NCBI GenBank assembly: GCA_027622975.1
Contig: JAQBVN010000025.1
Location: 1-33,363 of the forward strand
DNA: 33,363 nt
Direction of reading: 5' to 3'
Source: Bacteroidota bacterium
Lineage (GTDB): Bacteria; Bacteroidota; Bacteroidia; Flavobacteriales_D; Sanyastnellaceae
The notes below the pieces were generated by a model that was not told the origin of the DNA, searched no databases, and worked only from the letters and a program-made list of their open reading frames with translations. Each line of letters opens with the position of its first letter. Position 1 is the first letter of the stretch. Below, one piece after another: positions 9,478-17,511 of this stretch. The position numbers and the translations under genes are program-made.

Positions 9478-10158
9478 ATGAAGGAAATGCCTGTCTTGAT
9501 TTGGCGCGATGAACAGCATGCGGTTGTGGTCAAACCCGCCGGGATGTCTACGCATGGTCGTAGCTCCCACACCTTGGATGCCATTCTTCGCCAACAAGCA
9601 TCGAGCATCTTAGGGCCCAACGTCTCTCCCATGGATATCCGATTGATGAATCGGTTGGATCATGGTACGCGTGGTCTCGTGGTTTTGGCTTGGACGAAGG
9701 ATGCCATCGAATGGCTCCAAGCCGGATGGTCTGGTTATCGGAAAACCTACCACGCATGGGTCATCGGCGAAGTGAAGACTGTCCGAGGAACATGCCGGAT
9801 GGCATTGGATGGAAGGCACGCAGAGTCACGCTTCCTCAACTTGGGCAGCCGTACCTGGCCAGTACATGGGAAATCTTCGTTGTTGGAATGGACCATCACC
9901 ACGGGCCGAACCCATCAAATTCGTCGGCATGCTGCCGGCATGGGGCACCCCATTGTGGGGGATCCTGTCTACGGAGGCCCTGACCAATTCAAAGGCAAGG
10001 GATTGCATCTGATGGGGACCTCTTTGGCATGGGTTACTCCAGGAGAAATCGGGGAACGGCAGGTCACTTGCCTCCCGTCCAAACGACTGCGGCAAGCCGG
10101 CCACCCATCCTTCAAAACCATGAGTACCTCTCCTTTCATCCACTTGTTCCAGCACTAA
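9478..10158 (+). CDS. RluA-family RNA pseudouridine synthase
   Basis: This 226-residue protein should convert specific uridines of rRNA or tRNA to pseudouridine. It shows the family order: VVVKPAGMSTHG at about 16-27, the catalytic motif RLDHGTRGLVVLA with the nucleophilic Asp at 61, and RTHQIRRHAAGMGHPIVGD near 144-162. The Lys-Asp pair common after RLD is replaced by His-Gly. There is no S4 domain, so it resembles the short RluA/TruC-like enzymes. I chose ATG 9478; a GTG at 9472 in the same frame would add two residues. A plsC-like gene starts 34 bases after its stop on the same strand, so the two may be co-transcribed. The substrate RNA cannot be told from sequence. Confidence 0.9.
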   Translation: MKEMPVLIWRDEQHAVVVKPAGMSTHGRSSHTLDAILRQQASSILGPNVSPMDIRLMNRLDHGTRGLVVLAWTKDAIEWLQAGWSGYRKTYHAWVIGEVKTVRGTCRMALDGRHAESRFLNLGSRTWPVHGKSSLLEWTITTGRTHQIRRHAAGMGHPIVGDPVYGGPDQFKGKGLHLMGTSLAWVTPGEIGERQVTCLPSKRLRQAGHPSFKTMSTSPFIHLFQH

Positions 10159-10180
10159 ACGGCTCCACATCTCGCTGCCC

Positions 10181-10188
10181 TATCTTTC
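10181..10188 (+). promoter_or_regulatory. Possible -7 box (TATCTTTC) of the acyltransferase gene
   Basis: TATCTTTC matches TAnnTTTG except for the last base and lies 4 bases before ATG 10193. No TTTG is found at the -33 position, so it may be internal to an operon or fortuitous. Confidence 0.3.
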
Positions 10189-10192
10189 CGCC

Positions 10193-10951
10193 ATGCGTAT
10201 GTTGCGAAGTTCTGTTCGGTTGATTGCTTTTTTGGGGCTTTGCATCTTGACATCCCTCTTTGTTTTTGCAGGATTGCTTGGACTCCGGTTGCGTGGAAGT
10301 TCCCCACAACATCGACAAGCATGGATTCAAAGGCGCCTGTTGAGGTTCTTCCGTCGCATTCATCGAGCGATGGGAATGCGCATTACCTGGGATGGGGAGT
10401 TGCCCACTGAACCCTGTGTCTTGATGGGCAACCACCGATCCTATGTCGACGCCATCCTGTTTCCCGTGAGCTTCCCCGTGGTCTACGTCGCAAGGGTGGA
10501 GACCAAATCATGGCCCATCATCGGTTGGGGCGCCAACCTCATTGGCACCTTGTGGGTCGATCGACAGGACAAGTCCAGCCGTCGCCAAACACGACAAGAG
10601 GTTCGGAAACGTCTCGATGCAGGCATGGGGATTGTCATCTTCCCCGAGGGAACCACCCACAAAGGACCGGACCTTCTGCCCTACCGTCCTGGCATGTTCT
10701 ACACATGCGCAGAAGAAGGGTTCCCCATTGTGCCAGTGGCCCTCGAGTACAAAAACAAGGACATCGCATGGGTGGGTCAGTCGCTGTTTGTTCCCCATGC
10801 ATTCCATCATTTCGGATCCAAACACATCGACATCCAAGTAAGGTTTGGACCCCGCATGACCTCCAACGACCCTGAATCCTTGCTGCACCAAGTCAGATCA
10901 TGGACCGAAGCGAATTGCCTCCAACTACGGGAGCAACTTGACGCCTCTTGA
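10193..10951 (+). CDS. 1-acyl-sn-glycerol-3-phosphate acyltransferase family (PlsC-like)
   Basis: This 252-residue protein has one N-terminal hydrophobic segment (about 8-32) that should anchor it to the inner membrane. The acyltransferase box is NHRSYVD, giving the HX4D dyad H81/D86. The acceptor-binding motif FPEGTT is at 150-155, and a glycine-rich GWGANLIGTLWVDR segment lies near 111-123. Family members transfer an acyl chain to lysophosphatidic acid in phospholipid synthesis; some Bacteroidota paralogues act on other acceptors such as ornithine lipids, so the exact substrate is open. It follows the pseudouridine synthase by 34 bases and converges on the protease gene, with 13 bases between the stops. 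Confidence 0.88.
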   Translation: MRMLRSSVRLIAFLGLCILTSLFVFAGLLGLRLRGSSPQHRQAWIQRRLLRFFRRIHRAMGMRITWDGELPTEPCVLMGNHRSYVDAILFPVSFPVVYVARVETKSWPIIGWGANLIGTLWVDRQDKSSRRQTRQEVRKRLDAGMGIVIFPEGTTHKGPDLLPYRPGMFYTCAEEGFPIVPVALEYKNKDIAWVGQSLFVPHAFHHFGSKHIDIQVRFGPRMTSNDPESLLHQVRSWTEANCLQLREQLDAS

Positions 10952-10964
10952 ACGCTGGATTGTC

Positions 10965-13796
10965 TTATTGAACCATCAAGGGCATGACGGCTGTACCACC
11001 CTCCGTATGGAGGTGGACAGAGTATCGACCTGGAACCAGCCCTGTCACATCAAAACCCTCTTGACTCTGGGCGATCATCACAAGTGAGCCGCGAATGTCA
11101 AACACGCGCAACGTGGCCATGCGAATGAGTGAACTTTCCCATTGAAGTTGGACCCAATTCGAAGCGGGGTTGGGCGAAAGCGAGACGCTGAGTTTTGGGG
11201 CTTCAGTGATCGTGGAAGTGGCCAAAATTTGGACCGTCCTGACAACGGTGCCATCGCACCCTTCGCCATTGGTTTCCACCACGGTGAGAATGCCTTGTCC
11301 CGCTTGTTCACCCCAGACGACCACCACGGCATTGGTGCCTTGGCCTGAGAGGATTTGTCCCCCTTGAATCGACCAATCAAAGGAAACGCCCGTGGCACCA
11401 TTGTACGTGTACGTGAGCGTATCTCCCGCTGATGGAAAAAGCATGCCTGTGATGTTGCCTTCACCCATGAACGTGCAAGAACCATCGTCCGTGTTGGCAT
11501 CTGGATTGTAGTTGCAGGCATCCTGATCCATGCAACCAGGAACCGCAATCACCCCTGCACAATCACAATCTTCTCCGATGACATCGTAAATCGTGGCCGC
11601 ATCCCCGTCATCACATGACTGGCCAGGCACAATGCAGGAGTTGTCTTCAGTGTTCGCTTCGGGGTTGAAATTGCACGCCATGTCGTTGGTGCAACCCAAG
11701 ATGGCTGGTAAACAAAACGTGTGGGTGATGGATGAGCCAAAATTTGGTTCCCCCATCTCCAACAACACAGCGCCTGATGAATCCGTCGCGACATACGTTC
11801 CGTCAACATCACAGGCAAAGGGCCAAGAACTGCCGTTCAATCCGTCCCCATATTCATCGGTGATTGTCAATTCATAGCATCCCTCAGTGATGCATTGTTC
11901 AAACAGGTATTCCACCGCCTCGTCCGCATAGGTTCCAGGTGACACCGAGGCCACCACAGAATCACCCAAAACCAATTCCCATCCAGTCTCCTCAGGCCAG
12001 CAATCGGTCGTGATGCTCAAGGCAAAATCGACACATGGATACTGGCATGACCCGTCATCAAAATTCGCACCCTCCGACTCGTCAAAATTCAAGGCCAATG
12101 GGTCCATACAACCGGGAACAAATGCGTCGCACGCAGGCGTCATGACGTCAATGGTGTTCGCCAAGTTGATGGAATCCACAGTGTAGTAAATCGAATACAG
12201 CGTCGAGGGCTGCACATTGGAAAGCATGATTGACGATCCCGAATTGATGCTCACAGAATCACAAGACCAACCCAATGAATCGGCATCCGTCCACACACAG
12301 AGTGTGCTTGTCGAGCACAAAAAAGAGGTCAATTCTACCCCAATCTCCAATTCAGTCACCACGGAATCAAGACCCGCGTCATACACGCAACTGACAGAAG
12401 CAACAAGGGTGTCCGGAGCGCATTCGATTGGACCACAATTGGCCATGGCCAATTCGAGGGAATTGTAGGCATTCAATCGCCCACCCGTGACTGTTTCACC
12501 CACCAAATTACTGACAGGATCCACCCCGTCAAGAATGTATCCCCGAACCACGTCTGCCGCAGCCTGAGGATTGGACAAAGCCAATTCCATCAATTCTGGA
12601 CAGGGTGCACTGTACACCAACGCAATGGCACCGGCCACACATGGACTCGCAAATGACGTTCCACTGGTGTTACCATATCCAGTCGATCCGCTCGGCAGGT
12701 ACACAGATTCCCCTGGAGCCCCCAAATCGATCGTCGTTGCGCCGTAACCAGAGAAGGTCCGCACATCGTTGTTGTTGGTCGCCGTGACGGACACCATGTA
12801 TGGAGAACTACAACCCGTAGGCATGTCTCCTTGGGTGTCGATGTTGTATTGCGCATTGGCCGTCGCACCGCAGTTCAAAATCCCTACGCTGCCCAAATCG
12901 TCGTAGTACCCACACCACACGGGGTAGTTGTTGGGGTTGGCCAAATCAATGCCCCAAGACGCATTGGTCACCACCACAAACGCCCCCTTTTCTCCCCCGG
13001 TTTCGTTGAACAAGGCACGCATTTCGTAGGGATAATTGTATGCCGCGATCACATTGGATTCGGTCAATCCACCCATTTGGACTTGCATGATGTCGACGTC
13101 CCAATTCACTCCCACACCACCAAGCCCGTTGTCCCCAGTGGCACCAATCATACCACTGACAGAAGTCCCGTGTCCTCCCCCATTGATGTTGTCCGTGTTG
13201 TTGGTGGCGTTCCAACCGTTGTAGTCGTCGACAAATCCGTTTTGGTCATCATCCACGCCATTGTCGGGAATCTCCAAGGTGTTGACCCAATGGTTGTCCA
13301 CCAGGTCGACATGGTTGTAATTGGAACCACCCCCTTCAAGTACACAGGCGACAATGCGCGTTCCATCGGCCGCTGTTCCTCCCGTGGTGATGTCCCATGC
13401 CAGATCGGAATCAATGTCGTGGTCACCGCTTTGGATGTGATGCCATTGTTGACCTAGCGAGGGGTCGTTGGGAACTGTCTCGCGCTCTTGAACCTCGTGG
13501 TTGAATTGAATGGCTTCCAAGCGTTCGTCCTTCCTCAAGGCCCGCAATACCGCCCAATCGTCTGCTGGAGTTGATCCTCCCGGCATGGCAAAAAGATGGA
13601 TGTGTGCGCGAGGGGAAAGTACTTGGATGTGCTGAAGGCCGTATTCCGCTCCGAATTTTTTGGCATCCAATCCTTCATGAAACATGGCGATGAATTCGCC
13701 TGGAACGTGACCTTGCCCCTGAATGGAAGTGGACACGAAACCTGAAATCATCAAGCAGAAAATCCAGACCCGACGTGTAAAAATCAATGAAGTCAT
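10965..13796 (-). CDS. Secreted subtilisin-like (S8) protease with T9SS C-terminal domain
   Basis: This 943-residue protein starts at ATG 13796, where a signal peptide ending SIQGQG begins; an upstream in-frame start (13862) would put 22 polar residues before it. The subtilase domain spans about 125-405: the His motif is GGGHGTSVSG (H209), the oxyanion Asn is NASWG (N278) and the nucleophile is GTSFASP (S381). Where VIDxG is normal the protein reads VLEGGG, so the catalytic Asp position appears to be Glu154. After the protease come three cysteine modules of the GCMDPxACNYNPxAxxDDGSC type, a PKD-like segment, and a Type IX secretion tail (LSPNPASNWVQLQW ... GLVPGRYSVHL). It should be exported and attached to, or released from, the cell surface. 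The TonB receptor gene lies 138 bases upstream on the same strand. Activity is uncertain because of the Asp change. Confidence 0.9.
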   Translation of the reverse strand: MTSLIFTRRVWIFCLMISGFVSTSIQGQGHVPGEFIAMFHEGLDAKKFGAEYGLQHIQVLSPRAHIHLFAMPGGSTPADDWAVLRALRKDERLEAIQFNHEVQERETVPNDPSLGQQWHHIQSGDHDIDSDLAWDITTGGTAADGTRIVACVLEGGGSNYNHVDLVDNHWVNTLEIPDNGVDDDQNGFVDDYNGWNATNNTDNINGGGHGTSVSGMIGATGDNGLGGVGVNWDVDIMQVQMGGLTESNVIAAYNYPYEMRALFNETGGEKGAFVVVTNASWGIDLANPNNYPVWCGYYDDLGSVGILNCGATANAQYNIDTQGDMPTGCSSPYMVSVTATNNNDVRTFSGYGATTIDLGAPGESVYLPSGSTGYGNTSGTSFASPCVAGAIALVYSAPCPELMELALSNPQAAADVVRGYILDGVDPVSNLVGETVTGGRLNAYNSLELAMANCGPIECAPDTLVASVSCVYDAGLDSVVTELEIGVELTSFLCSTSTLCVWTDADSLGWSCDSVSINSGSSIMLSNVQPSTLYSIYYTVDSINLANTIDVMTPACDAFVPGCMDPLALNFDESEGANFDDGSCQYPCVDFALSITTDCWPEETGWELVLGDSVVASVSPGTYADEAVEYLFEQCITEGCYELTITDEYGDGLNGSSWPFACDVDGTYVATDSSGAVLLEMGEPNFGSSITHTFCLPAILGCTNDMACNFNPEANTEDNSCIVPGQSCDDGDAATIYDVIGEDCDCAGVIAVPGCMDQDACNYNPDANTDDGSCTFMGEGNITGMLFPSAGDTLTYTYNGATGVSFDWSIQGGQILSGQGTNAVVVVWGEQAGQGILTVVETNGEGCDGTVVRTVQILATSTITEAPKLSVSLSPNPASNWVQLQWESSLIRMATLRVFDIRGSLVMIAQSQEGFDVTGLVPGRYSVHLHTEGGTAVMPLMVQ

Positions 13797-13830
13797 CGAT
13801 GGAGAATGTGTGGTTTCAAAATGTTCGGTC

Positions 13831-13857
13831 ACGAAAGACGCTCTGGGAGCCTTTCGT
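13831..13857. promoter_or_regulatory. Stable hairpin between the TonB receptor and protease genes
   Basis: ACGAAAG pairs with CTTTCGT and, inside it, GCTC pairs with GAGC around a 3-base loop, giving 11 base pairs with a 2-base bulge. It lies 34 bases before the protease ATG. No U-run follows on the minus strand, so it is not a standard terminator. It could protect an mRNA end or act in the leader of the protease gene. Confidence 0.4.
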
Positions 13858-13934
13858 ACCATGCTGTGTTTCGCCCGCGAAAATAGCAGGTCGCACTTGG
13901 AGGACAGAAAGCCAGGGCATGAGGTTGCACGAAT

Positions 13935-16337
13935 TCAGAAGGAAGTGTCGAATTTGAGCATGACTTGCCTCGGAGCTCCCATGATTCCGGGTCGGGTGCT
14001 AACGATTCCATTGGTCAGGTTGTTGACCACAACTGAAAATCGCTGTCCACTGGGAGTCGCATAGGAAAGGCGCGCGTCCCACCGTTTGGCCCCCTTGGTG
14101 AACTGCTCGCGGTAGTTGACCAAACCATCAATGAGTTCCAAAAAATACCAGTCCACCGCATCGATGAAGCTCTGATGGTTCAAGGCAATTCCCGCAGTGA
14201 ATGGCCCCATGTCCCACTCGGCATCCACCTTCAGCGCGCCTTTGTTTCTGTATTTCAGCAAGGATCCGGCAGCCACCAAACTGTCCCTGGCTTCTCCAAA
14301 ACTGTCGAAGAAATTGCTCAGATACACCCCGAGGCTGTCTTGGGCTGGATCGTTGGAAAGATCGCCCGCGTAGTTGTACGTGGCACCGGCGACGAGACGA
14401 AAGGGAACTTTGCCAATCCGGGTGTTCCCTGTCACACTTGTCTCCAATCCACTGATTCTCGTTTTCCCGAGGTTGAGCGGTTGGAAAAAGAATTGAGGTT
14501 GTCCATCAATGATGATGATGGACCCATTCTCGTCGGTTTGAACTTGGAGCGTGTACTCAATCATTTCGTCGTAATTGAGCAGGAATGCCGAGATGTCTGC
14601 CACCATGGAGACAGCATCGGCCTTCCATTCATGAACCAGACCCAGTTCCCAATTGTTGCCGGCCTCACTTCGAAGGTCGAGGTTGCCTTGGATCGTGATG
14701 CCATCTGTCAAGGTGCCTTCGAGATACTTTTCAGCGATGGATGCAAAACGAAGAGACTCGCCGTAGGAGAATCGGAGGTTGGTCGATGGACCCAAGGATC
14801 GATTCAAGCCCAATCGGGCCACAGGACCGGAGTGTTCTCGGTAAAAACCTGGATTCAGGTTCCACTCCCAACGGAGACCCGCAGTGGCCTTCCAGGCATC
14901 CGCTGTCCACTCGACTTGACCAAAGGCTGCCGGGTTGGATGTCAAAAGCTCAATCCCCGGATACAAGCTTGAAAACGAAGACTGGATCCCCGCAAACCCT
15001 CCTGCCTGGGCCAAAACATGTTCACCCAATGGCCTGACATGTCGGTACTGAAGCATGGTGAGTGTGCTCGTCATGCTCGGCTTTGGCTCGTTTCCGTACC
15101 GCGAGGTTTGGTACGTTCTCACATTCCAGTGGTGCGCACCTTGACCGATGGGGGTGTATTTGGCCCAAGCATCGACATGCCAATTCAACCAAAGATCTTG
15201 GCTTGCGGTGCCCTCCATGGGCAAGTATGCACTCGTGACGAAATCATCCCACAAAATGAATCGACCCATCTGTTGGTACTGCGCTTGAATCCCACCACCA
15301 ACCTGCCATTCGGGACTGAACCTCCGACGGAATTTGGCATTGGCTCGAATGCGTTGCTCGTGCCCCACAGAGAGGTAGGTATTGTCGGACAACACGTGCC
15401 CACCTGCCACCACATCCCAATCCCCAAAACGCTGTCGATGGCTGACGCTCATCCCGTTGGATACCGGAGAATAGCTGTAATCCCACCACCGCCAATTCAC
15501 CGAGTCAGGATCTGAATACACGCCATTGAATACACTCACTTTGGTCTCCGGTTCGACCCCAGGCCAAACTGTGCGCATGTGAAGCACACCATTGGAAGCC
15601 CCGGAGCCATAGATTGATGACGCAGTGGCCTTGACCACCTCGACCTGTTGAACATGCTCCATGGGTAAGTAAGACCACCAGATTTCTCCGAGATCCCCGC
15701 TGAGCAAGGGCATGCCATCCAACAGCATCTGCACGCGACTTCCCACGCCATAGCTGTATCCGCTCCCACCCCGTATGCTCACCTGCCCATCCAAAATGGA
15801 AACGCCCGGGGTCTTGGACACGATGCCCTTCAAATCGACTGCATTGGCGCTCTCTACCAAATAGGGTTTCAGCACCGTGACAGGGGCAGTCTCCTCTCTG
15901 ACCGTCGAGCCAGAAATGCTCGCAGTCACAACCACTTCTGCCAAGGCCTCGGCAGAAGGTTCCATCACGATTTTGCCGCCTGATCGTTCCAATTGACGAC
16001 ATGTGGTCGTGACATCAGCATACCCAATGAAGCTGGCCTTGACCCAACATTCTCCTGCCCCACATCGGGTCTTCCATGAAGTTGGGTCAAAATGTCCATG
16101 AAGGTCGGTGGCCATCGCACCTTGGCTCGGCGTTGAGGGATCTCCGCAACCCCAAACGAGTGTCACTCCGGGGAGTCCCACCGACTGCCCCGTCGCTCCG
16201 ATGCCCAGCACTTGGCCTTGGGAGGGCAGGCCTTGGTTTTGACCCCAACACTCCAGAACCAATCCACTCAAGACCATGACCCCAAGTGCTGCCATCCTTG
16301 CACCCTTCCAACGTTGTGAAGCTTGTGGTCTTCGCAT
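13935..16337 (-). CDS. TonB-dependent outer-membrane receptor
   Basis: This 800-residue protein has a signal-like segment (15-32), then a carboxypeptidase-regulatory-like domain (about 42-128) with four cysteines (64, 92, 97, 113). A TonB-box-like stretch ALAEVVVTAS (131-140) follows, then the plug domain with VSIRGGSGYSYGVGSRVQMLLDG near 186-208. The rest is a beta-barrel ending in Phe (LKFDTSF), the usual outer-membrane C-terminal signature. It should import a large substrate using TonB energy. There is no SusD partner nearby, so a glycan role is not indicated; a metal chelate or peptide is as likely. The start chosen is ATG 16337; 16295 is an alternative. It is divergent from the propeller lipoprotein and upstream of the protease. 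Confidence 0.9.
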   Translation of the reverse strand: MRRPQASQRWKGARMAALGVMVLSGLVLECWGQNQGLPSQGQVLGIGATGQSVGLPGVTLVWGCGDPSTPSQGAMATDLHGHFDPTSWKTRCGAGECWVKASFIGYADVTTTCRQLERSGGKIVMEPSAEALAEVVVTASISGSTVREETAPVTVLKPYLVESANAVDLKGIVSKTPGVSILDGQVSIRGGSGYSYGVGSRVQMLLDGMPLLSGDLGEIWWSYLPMEHVQQVEVVKATASSIYGSGASNGVLHMRTVWPGVEPETKVSVFNGVYSDPDSVNWRWWDYSYSPVSNGMSVSHRQRFGDWDVVAGGHVLSDNTYLSVGHEQRIRANAKFRRRFSPEWQVGGGIQAQYQQMGRFILWDDFVTSAYLPMEGTASQDLWLNWHVDAWAKYTPIGQGAHHWNVRTYQTSRYGNEPKPSMTSTLTMLQYRHVRPLGEHVLAQAGGFAGIQSSFSSLYPGIELLTSNPAAFGQVEWTADAWKATAGLRWEWNLNPGFYREHSGPVARLGLNRSLGPSTNLRFSYGESLRFASIAEKYLEGTLTDGITIQGNLDLRSEAGNNWELGLVHEWKADAVSMVADISAFLLNYDEMIEYTLQVQTDENGSIIIIDGQPQFFFQPLNLGKTRISGLETSVTGNTRIGKVPFRLVAGATYNYAGDLSNDPAQDSLGVYLSNFFDSFGEARDSLVAAGSLLKYRNKGALKVDAEWDMGPFTAGIALNHQSFIDAVDWYFLELIDGLVNYREQFTKGAKRWDARLSYATPSGQRFSVVVNNLTNGIVSTRPGIMGAPRQVMLKFDTSF

Positions 16338-16415
16338 GATGCAAGGTTCATTGAAAACCCTTGGTCTTTGCACAAGGCGACCCCACAATTATTCACGATT
16401 GAATTCCATCTTTCT

Positions 16416-16423
16416 CACTTTTG
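16416..16423 (+). promoter_or_regulatory. Probable -7 box (CACTTTTG) of the propeller lipoprotein gene
   Basis: CACTTTTG has one mismatch to TAnnTTTG and sits 4 bases before ATG 16428. No clear -33 element is seen. Confidence 0.4.
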
Positions 16424-16427
16424 GTGC

Positions 16428-17507
16428 ATGAAAATCCCACTCGCTGTTGTTCCCCTGTGCCTGCTTGCCTGCGGGACCGGAGGCCAAAACCGCAATTCCC
16501 TCGATGCGACCTCAGAAAATACCACATCCGAGATCACGGAATCCCAAATCATGGAAACCCGCTGGGAGATGCCTTGCAGCATCCGAAGCATCGAAGTGCT
16601 CGACGATTCAACCGTCTTCTATGCTGGCTCCAATGGTTGGATGGGTCTAACTCGAGATGCTGGGAATCGTTGGGAATCATTCCAATGGACTGCACCTGAC
16701 GGCAGCAATCCCTCTTTTCGAGCCACGGGATTCAATGGCCAACAGTGGTTTGCAGCGTCCATTGAATCTCCAGGGTACATCATCCGTCACAGCCCATCCT
16801 TTGGCCAAATCCAAGTCGTTCATACAGACAAACGGCCCGAGGTGTTTTGGGACGCCATGGCATGGTGGAATGAGTCGGAAGGTTTGGTCTTTGGGGACCC
16901 CGTCGAAGGGTGCATGACTTTGCTCACAACCCGGGATTCTGGCGTGACGTGGCATCAAACCCCTTGCGACCTGTTGCCCACCCCCATGCCTGGAGAAGCT
17001 GGGTTTGCTGCGTCCAATGGAAACATCGCCACCTCGGGCGACAGCACCTGGGTGTTCACCGGTGGGAGGTCCTCGCGATGTTGGTTCTCAGGAGATCGAG
17101 GACGTTCTTGGTCCATCCAAGAATTGCCCATCCTTCAAGGCGGAGTGATGACTGGAGTCTTCAGCGCTCACTTCGTCAATCACCTCGAAGGAAAAGCGAT
17201 GGGCGGAAATTGGGAATTGCCTGAAATCAACGAAGGAAACCTGATCCAAACGCAAGATGGCGGTCAACATTGGACGCTCCTGTCAGAAGGCTCCGGCCCG
17301 GGGTACCGTTCCAGCCTTATTCACCACCCAGAAAGACCCCAAGAATTGGTGTCGGTAGGTTTCTTGGGCATGGATGTGAGCCGTGATGGAGGCGAGACTT
17401 GGTTCCATGCCAGCGACAGCAGTCATTTTGTCGCACGATTCTCGCCGAGCGGCCGTACCTTGTGGTTGGCGGGAAACAAGCACGTGGCTCGACTCCCTTG
17501 GCCCTGA
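16428..17507 (+). CDS. Asp-box (BNR-type) beta-propeller lipoprotein
   Basis: This 359-residue protein starts at ATG 16428, where a lipoprotein signal begins (CLLACGTGG, lipid Cys near residue 15); the longer in-frame start at 16323 has no signal. The body contains five Asp-box loops of the SxDxGxxW kind: TRDAGNRW, TRDSGVTW, SGDRGRSW, TQDGGQHW and SRDGGETW, typical of a seven-bladed propeller related to the YCF48/sortilin group. Sialidase active-site residues are not evident, so a binding or scaffold role is more likely than an enzyme. It is expected on the periplasmic or outer face of the envelope. The next gene begins 4 bases after its stop, so the two form an operon. Confidence 0.85.
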   Translation: MKIPLAVVPLCLLACGTGGQNRNSLDATSENTTSEITESQIMETRWEMPCSIRSIEVLDDSTVFYAGSNGWMGLTRDAGNRWESFQWTAPDGSNPSFRATGFNGQQWFAASIESPGYIIRHSPSFGQIQVVHTDKRPEVFWDAMAWWNESEGLVFGDPVEGCMTLLTTRDSGVTWHQTPCDLLPTPMPGEAGFAASNGNIATSGDSTWVFTGGRSSRCWFSGDRGRSWSIQELPILQGGVMTGVFSAHFVNHLEGKAMGGNWELPEINEGNLIQTQDGGQHWTLLSEGSGPGYRSSLIHHPERPQELVSVGFLGMDVSRDGGETWFHASDSSHFVARFSPSGRTLWLAGNKHVARLPWP

Positions 17508-17511
17508 CCCT

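Noticed and set aside
12831..13457. Plus-strand open frame of 208 codons
   Set aside because: It is antisense to the subtilase domain, which has clear family motifs.
14175..14972. Plus-strand open frame of 265 codons
   Set aside because: It lies wholly opposite the TonB receptor barrel and shows no family features.
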